Source: CAZGOM01 sp964542875 (lineage in GTDB: Bacteria > Planctomycetota > Phycisphaerae > Phycisphaerales > Phycisphaeraceae). From it: DNA of 18,960 nucleotides. The notes below the pieces were generated by a model. That model was not told the origin of the DNA. It searched no databases and saw only the letters and a program-made list of their open reading frames with translations. Below are positions 16,201 through 18,960 of the stretch, one piece after another (position 1 is the stretch's first letter; the number at the start of each line of letters is the position of its first letter). The DNA lies in the NCBI GenBank assembly GCA_964542875.1, contig CAZIWA010000110.1, positions 1-18,960 of the forward strand. Direction: 5' to 3'. Position numbers and translations under genes: made by a program.

Positions 16201-16545
16201 GGCGATGAAGACTTCGCAGCCGGTGGGGACGTAGTGCATGCGCGCGCCAAGGGGCGTGGGGCCGGTGAGGCGGACGCGGTTAAAGGTGGCTTTTTGATCG
16301 CCGACATCAAGCTGAACCCAGAGGTCGCCCTGGGCGGTGTTGGAGATGTAAGGCAGGGTGGTGGTGCGCTGGGCGAGTGGGGCGGGATCGCCGGAGTTCG
16401 AGGTGAGCCTGGTGTTGGGCCAGGAGACGAGGTTGACGCCTTTGGGGTCCAGGGTGTCGGCAGCGAAGAGATGGGTGGAGAGGAGGATCAAGAGCGATGC
16501 AAGGCCTGGGCGGAGGCGGTTTACAAGATGCGTGGTGTTGGGCAT
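13285..16545 (-). CDS. Secreted discoidin / FlgD-Ig / NHL beta-propeller protein
   Basis: The 1086-residue product carries a signal peptide ending near HLFA-A (residue 28). Domains by pattern: two F5/8-type-C (discoidin-like) sandwiches at about 35-170 and 195-335, a FlgD-type Ig domain at about 350-415 (INDTGRVIRTL, then PPGAYTWR), and an NHL/SMP-30-like beta-propeller from about 440 to 1060 with repeated blades such as GIAASPDGNLWVAT and AIAVAPDGKYAVADP. A calcium-loop-like DTNADGQIQESE lies near 843-855. Such proteins bind glycans or act as extracellular scaffolds or lyase-like enzymes; no catalytic residues can be named. ATG 16545 is chosen over an upstream ATG at 16629 because it places the signal peptide at the N-terminus. 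There is no Shine-Dalgarno. It is the first gene of the minus-strand cluster; the next follows after 63 nt. Confidence 0.72.
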   Translation of the reverse strand: MPNTTHLVNRLRPGLASLLILLSTHLFAADTLDPKGVNLVSWPNTRLTSNSGDPAPLAQRTTTLPYISNTAQGDLWVQLDVGDQKATFNRVRLTGPTPLGARMHYVPTGCEVFIADSPADFAAAKPIASVKDHTSPIIDLTFPPTQGRYLRIKLLGKPSFQLGSLSVFATDKRPFHADYPISESTSAGASIAPLTGWWHGYDARGGLNLLSNLKPGDMTLMDDLPVMVLAQHEDASAKITLPQAFTLNKAILGVDPARPQHFPKAIKLEASINDIDYHTLIDQPLTLTPNHEAITLTWPTATPGLADARYIRITIPKDAAQPWKVLNRLQLFGTPQPSPTLIAAPPAGKQIATVKVPQGAALSAVIINDTGRVIRTLHRLDPVSPSDARPLYWDEKDDAGNPAPPGAYTWRAVASSLQAQPMEPVGNTGNPSHGDSGASTWVTGISFDPQGNWYQTGSWDESGKAIRKYNKDASAGWVYNYNGLFGIVYDGPFLYALQADLGGENRAQHLFRFNSADGQINPWPGSKPYTGVPINTPAPFPKPDKGTRKLTLHQERLVYGVTGIALSGNTVWVSNYRENKLVAFDKASGQKTSEFPLASPLGIAASPDGNLWVATASGIGLYTPAGKLLTLLSNVHSPYAIAVGGPQNLLYATDHKTGQVVCINPATQSTVWRRGRLQVPGPVFDDSFRWSSASAIAVAPDGKYAVADPHNQRTQLFNPDGTLFKSLKADFAQPGPFADNNPDPTILLNGRFQYKVDLKTGQWKFTHNWHTLDEAFMDGVSMRRKLSNGRDYLFYFDPWLCGPVVYAISKDETSLRRSAILGAFWTGPDNSLDHQWKPAPYSWADTNADGQIQESECRRGVITPSQLNYFAWRNWVDPAGNIWIYNLQSRQVEKIPLQGFDANDNPLYDWAARVPVLKESAPNIGPGYEGLLRIDPKSGDILLAGNPAWSTPNRKPSGMFHQGGFAIARFTQTGQSVSSFATPMEAASFTCDGRFVYTAHNPDPQVTDVYDPSGLLVARIIPGKEFGYTRAWMDTAAPLSAFQLPGTREHHLFTEDVVYSRHLHWKLIDDPAQTLYQQGSLKVPNP

Positions 16546-16587
16546 TGCGGGGCTCGGAAAAAGGTGGGGAACCTGCGAATATTTTGC

Positions 16588-16615
16588 TTGCGTCGTGGGT
16601 TGGACGCGGTACAAT
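16588..16615 (+). promoter_or_regulatory. Candidate promoter of the GntR-type regulator
   Basis: TTGCGT (16588-16593) and TACAAT (16610-16615) are spaced by 16 nt, giving a start near 16622 and a leader of about 29 nt. No equally good promoter could be found on the other strand for the divergent secreted-protein cluster. Confidence 0.55.
16590..16607. promoter_or_regulatory. Candidate operator 1 (GCGTC-N8-GACGC)
   Basis: An 18-bp inverted repeat with 5-bp arms overlaps the -35 element and fills most of the promoter spacer in the 105-bp divergent gap. A regulator bound here would block the plus-strand promoter. Assignment to the adjacent regulator is inference. Confidence 0.4.
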
Positions 16616-16629
16616 CTTTTCGGTTTCAA

Positions 16630-16639
16630 GTAAATTTAC
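16630..16639. promoter_or_regulatory. Candidate operator 2 (GTAAATTTAC)
   Basis: A perfect 10-bp palindrome lies 11 nt ahead of the regulator start codon. It fits the GT-N-AC pattern known for GntR-family operators such as that of FadR. It lies between the divergent genes and could serve autoregulation. Confidence 0.45.
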
Positions 16640-16650
16640 GAAAATAACAA

Positions 16651-17745
16651 ATGAATGTCCATGGGAAAATAAAAAGAAGCCACGCCCGTGTGGAGTATGA
16701 ATTGCGCCAGAGCATTGTGCGCGGGCTGTTTGCGCCGGGGAGTCAGTTGCCCAAGCGGGAGGAGATCGAGACGCAGTTTGGCGTGGGCATGCCGACGGTG
16801 CAGAAGGCTTTGGACGCGCTGATCAAGGACGGTTTTGTGAGCGCGCGGCCGGGGAGCGGGACGTTTGTGAGCGCGCGCCCGCCTCATTTGTTCAGGTACG
16901 GACTGGTGTTTCCGGACCCGAGTTTCGGGTCGCGGTTTTATGGGTCGCTTAAGCGTGCGGCGCAGGTGGCGTCCAAGGAGCGAGGCATTGGAATCACGCA
17001 TTACTTCCACCATGACGAGAAGGATCATCAGCGGCTGAGCGATGACGTGGCGAATTACCGTCTGGCGGGCGTGGTGTTTGTGCACCCGCAATGGGATTTG
17101 TGGGACAGCCTTGCGGTGCGCACGCCGGGGGTGCCGAGGGTGATCATCGCGGGTGAGACGGGGCATGGCATTCCCGCTGTGGACGTGGATATGGCATCGT
17201 TTTACATGCAAGGGGTGAAGCGGCTTAAAGAGGCCGGCTGCCGGAAGGTGGCGGCGCTTATCCCCGAGCACGGGACGGTGAACAACCTGCTTTTCGCCAA
17301 AGCGCTGGATGCGTACGGGCTGGAGAAGCGGGGGTATTGGAATTGCACGGTGGCGCAGAACATGGGCCATGGCCCGGTGGTGACCACAACGGGCCTGCTG
17401 ATGGAACTGCCGGAAGAGAAGCGGCCTGACGGGCTGATCATTGCGGACGACAACATGGTGGAGTCTGCGCTATCGGGGTTGATGGCTTCGCCGGTGCGCG
17501 TGCCGGAGCAACTGAAAGTGCTTACGCATTGCAACTATCCGGGTCCGGTGGGCGAGAGCCTGCCTTTGATCCGGCTGGGTTTTGATTGCCAGCGTTTTAT
17601 CGATGTGGCGATGGACAAGATCGCGCTCCAGCGTCGGGGCGAGGCGTTTTCCCTTGTCACGCACATCGAGCCGGTGTTTGAGTCCGAGTTGCGGCCGGGC
17701 GCGCGGGTGCCTGGGGCAAGAGTCGAGTCTGCGGTCGGTTCCTGA
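16651..17745 (+). CDS. GntR-type transcription regulator with LacI-type sensor domain
   Basis: The 364-residue product combines a winged-helix GntR DNA-binding domain (about 9-77; ELRQSIVRGLFAPGSQLPKR, then GVGMPTVQKALDALIKDGFV, then RPGSGTFVS) with a periplasmic-binding-protein-like effector domain (about 82-350; RYGLVFPDPSFGS, LAGVVFVHP, AVDVDMASFYMQGVKRL, RPDGLIIADD). This is the architecture of AraR, where a sugar releases the repressor from DNA. It is divergent from the secreted-protein cluster, so that cluster is the likely target, with the two palindromes in the 105-bp gap as sites. ATG 16651 is the only start fitting the domain; there is no Shine-Dalgarno and the leader is A-rich. The ligand is unknown. 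Confidence 0.88.
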   Translation: MNVHGKIKRSHARVEYELRQSIVRGLFAPGSQLPKREEIETQFGVGMPTVQKALDALIKDGFVSARPGSGTFVSARPPHLFRYGLVFPDPSFGSRFYGSLKRAAQVASKERGIGITHYFHHDEKDHQRLSDDVANYRLAGVVFVHPQWDLWDSLAVRTPGVPRVIIAGETGHGIPAVDVDMASFYMQGVKRLKEAGCRKVAALIPEHGTVNNLLFAKALDAYGLEKRGYWNCTVAQNMGHGPVVTTTGLLMELPEEKRPDGLIIADDNMVESALSGLMASPVRVPEQLKVLTHCNYPGPVGESLPLIRLGFDCQRFIDVAMDKIALQRRGEAFSLVTHIEPVFESELRPGARVPGARVESAVGS

Positions 17746-17767
17746 TCAAGACAGCGGGTCTTGATCA
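17743..17767 (+). other. Perfect inverted repeat at regulator stop codon
   Basis: TGATCAAGAC (17743-17752) pairs perfectly with GTCTTGATCA (17758-17767) around AGCGG. The first arm includes the stop codon of the regulator gene. No T-run follows. It may be a weak terminator between regulator and pseudopilin or a third protein-binding site. Confidence 0.55.
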
Positions 17768-17819
17768 AATGTCTGCACAATCCGGTTGACTGCTTTCTGT
17801 TTAGTCTTCCCCTATTTCA

Positions 17820-17865
17820 CCTGGCGGGTCCGGTTCCCAACCGTTTTTTACGGGGACACGCCAGG
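17820..17865 (+). other. Structured 5' leader of the pseudopilin gene
   Basis: CCTGGCG (17820-17826) pairs with CGCCAGG (17859-17865), and after a G-A mismatch GTCC (17828-17831) pairs with GGAC (17854-17857). Inside, CCGT (17841-17844) and ACGG (17850-17853) form a hairpin with a U5 loop; GGTT/AACC at 17832-17842 is a competing hairpin. The outer stem ends in the first bases of the ribosome site GGGGAGGAG, so folding could limit translation. Confidence 0.5.
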
Positions 17866-17879
17866 GGAGGAGAGCGACT

Positions 17880-18713
17880 TTGGCGGCACGTCCATTGATT
17901 TATCGTGGGTTTACGCTTATTGAACTGCTGGTGGTGATCACGATCGTAAGTGTGATGATCTCCCTGCTTTTGCCCACCCTGGGCTCGGCCCGGGCGGTGG
18001 CCAGGCAGTCGCAATGCCTGGCGAACGTGAAGCAGCATGCGCTGGCAACGACGATTTATGCGTTGGAGAATCGGGATAAGACGCCGCTTCATTTCCAGGT
18101 GTCCAACAGCTCTTATCCGGGGTTCGCCAGGCTGCTGGCGGGGGGCACGCTCAACGCCTATCCGGTGACGGTGAACTACGCGGGGACGGATTACACGGGC
18201 CTCACCTCGTCGGCGCTGAAGTGCCCTGAGGGGCTGGGGAAGATGGACCCTTACGACGACTCCACCAAGGCGTTTCAAACCGGCACGTACCGGACAGGGT
18301 GGACGGGCCGGGTGCAGATTCAGGTGGGGGCGGACCCGAGGCAGATGGTGATCAACTCGCCGGGTGAAAAAGTGTTTACGGAATACGTGCTTAACGGCAT
18401 GGGGTACTTCTGGAGCACGCTGTACTCCTGGGAGCCGGTGATCAGCAAGCCGGTGCTGTTTCATAATGATCTGGACGAGCCCAAAGGCCACCGGCTGGAT
18501 GACGTGACCAAGCCGTCGGACACGTTTGTATCCGCAGATGGAGGGCATGCGGATTTTGGCGTGGCGGTGACGACGTGGCGGCACTTTGGGATGGCCAGCT
18601 CGTTTGCCTACGTGGACGGGCATGCGCAAGTGCTCAAGCCCGGGCAGGTGGATGGGTGGGTGGGGAGCACGCCGGCGATGATGGCGGATGCGCGGATGAC
18701 GTTGAGGAAGTGA
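17880..18713 (+). CDS. Type II secretion pseudopilin (prepilin-type, DG-motif family)
   Basis: The 277-residue product begins with a short basic leader and the type IV prepilin cleavage site RG-FTLIELLVV: Gly10 at -1, Phe11 methylated at +1, Glu15 at +5, and a membrane helix at about 11-33. The rest is a long C-terminal head, ending with a histidine followed ten residues later by DG (RHFGMASSFAYVDGHA), close to the H-X9-DG motif typical of planctomycete and lentisphaerote pseudopilins. A prepilin peptidase elsewhere would process it; it would then sit in the cytoplasmic membrane or a pseudopilus. TTG 17880 is taken as start because GGGGAGGAG lies about 8 nt ahead and no better start exists. 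It follows the GntR-type regulator by 134 nt with an inverted repeat and a structured leader between. Confidence 0.92.
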   Translation: MAARPLIYRGFTLIELLVVITIVSVMISLLLPTLGSARAVARQSQCLANVKQHALATTIYALENRDKTPLHFQVSNSSYPGFARLLAGGTLNAYPVTVNYAGTDYTGLTSSALKCPEGLGKMDPYDDSTKAFQTGTYRTGWTGRVQIQVGADPRQMVINSPGEKVFTEYVLNGMGYFWSTLYSWEPVISKPVLFHNDLDEPKGHRLDDVTKPSDTFVSADGGHADFGVAVTTWRHFGMASSFAYVDGHAQVLKPGQVDGWVGSTPAMMADARMTLRK

Positions 18714-18722
18714 GGAGTGAGG

Positions 18723-18757
18723 AAGGATGTCAGATGTATGAAGTTAGATGTTAGATG
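18723..18757. repeat. Heptamer tract, TTAGATG type
   Basis: Five consecutive 7-base units end in two perfect copies of TTAGATG (18744-18750, 18751-18757); the preceding units are AAGGATG, TCAGATG and TATGAAG. The tract starts 9 nt after the pseudopilin stop codon. Confidence 0.7.
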
Positions 18758-18903
18758 TGTTTCAGAGAAGAATTGAGTGGTCAATCGGTGAGGTGAAGGC
18801 CATGCGATGGCGGCCCTCTCCCAAAGGGCTGACCCTTCCCCAAGTTTTTGAGACGGTGTTTGGCGGGTAGGGACTATTCAGCGATATGGGAGAGGCAGAT
18901 TTT

Positions 18904-18960
18904 TTACCGCGAAGATGTCATGAGTTTGAGAAAGAGGCGGTCTCCCTCCTCGTAGGGTCG
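18904..18960 (-). CDS. Possible C-terminal end of a minus-strand gene
   Basis: On the reverse strand 18 codons from the window edge to TAA at 18906-18904 read RPYEEGDRLFLKLMTSSR. This is too short to identify or to separate from chance; it is listed only because the window edge may cut a real gene. Confidence 0.2.
   Translation of the reverse strand, partial: RPYEEGDRLFLKLMTSSR

Larger units (their letters stand above)
18714..18960. other. Terminal intergenic stretch
   Basis: After the pseudopilin stop there is a heptamer tract (18723-18757). GCCAT/ATGGC (18799-18811) and AAGGG/CCCTT (18824-18837) form two small hairpins, the second followed within a few bases by TTTTT, a weak terminator candidate. 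No complete gene is supported. Confidence 0.4.

Noticed and set aside
16545..16629. Upstream ATG for the beta-propeller gene
   Set aside because: It would add 28 residues ahead of the signal peptide and would run through the promoter-operator gap of the regulator.
11917..16647. Several plus-strand open frames of 300-390 codons (11917-13068, 14416-15570, 15673-16647)
   Set aside because: All are antisense to the two large secreted proteins, with Gly/Val/Glu-rich composition, no ribosome sites and no recognisable domain.
17820..17865. Known riboswitch (c-di-GMP or similar) before the pseudopilin gene
   Set aside because: The conserved cores of those classes are not present; only a generic hairpin with a nested loop is seen.

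Overview
The window looks like a GC-rich chromosomal segment from a planctomycete, most likely the class Phycisphaerae. The main evidence is a small basic protein (3439-3717) of a type I know only from the Planctomycetes-Verrucomicrobia-Chlamydia group. A type II pseudopilin with a DG motif near its C-terminus (17880-18713) and several genes without a recognisable Shine-Dalgarno sequence fit this. No rRNA, tRNA, CRISPR array or insertion sequence was seen.

Left part (1-6628), housekeeping. On the minus strand a promoter drives a TPP riboswitch, then a DinB-fold protein, then thiC, whose 3' end lies outside the window. The Shine-Dalgarno of the DinB gene lies inside the riboswitch aptamer. Divergent from it is acpS. 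Next on the plus strand come a single-pass membrane protein with a SPOR-like C-terminus, the small basic protein with a strong terminator behind it, a class I/II PLP aminotransferase, and a beta-CASP type metallo-beta-lactamase-fold nuclease. The gap between the last two holds an unusual inverted-repeat element.

Right part (6629-18713), an apparent carbohydrate-related accessory locus. A CBM9-like lipoprotein gene (plus) converges on a three-gene minus-strand cluster. The cluster encodes a secreted discoidin/FlgD-Ig/beta-propeller protein, a very large secreted protein with a GH42-like layout, and a leaderless glycosidase-like protein; the last two genes overlap by ATGA. Divergent from the cluster is a GntR-type regulator with a LacI-type sensor domain, followed by a pseudopilin with a structured 5' leader. 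The simplest reading is a regulator sensing a sugar and controlling proteins that bind and degrade a glycan. No transporter is visible and the substrate is unknown.

The most distinctive feature of the non-coding DNA is a set of tandem arrays with a 7-base period. The arrays have different base compositions (AGACCCT, TTCGGGT, ATTTNNN, TTAGATG types) and occur in at least six separate intergenic gaps, twice directly in front of a start codon.
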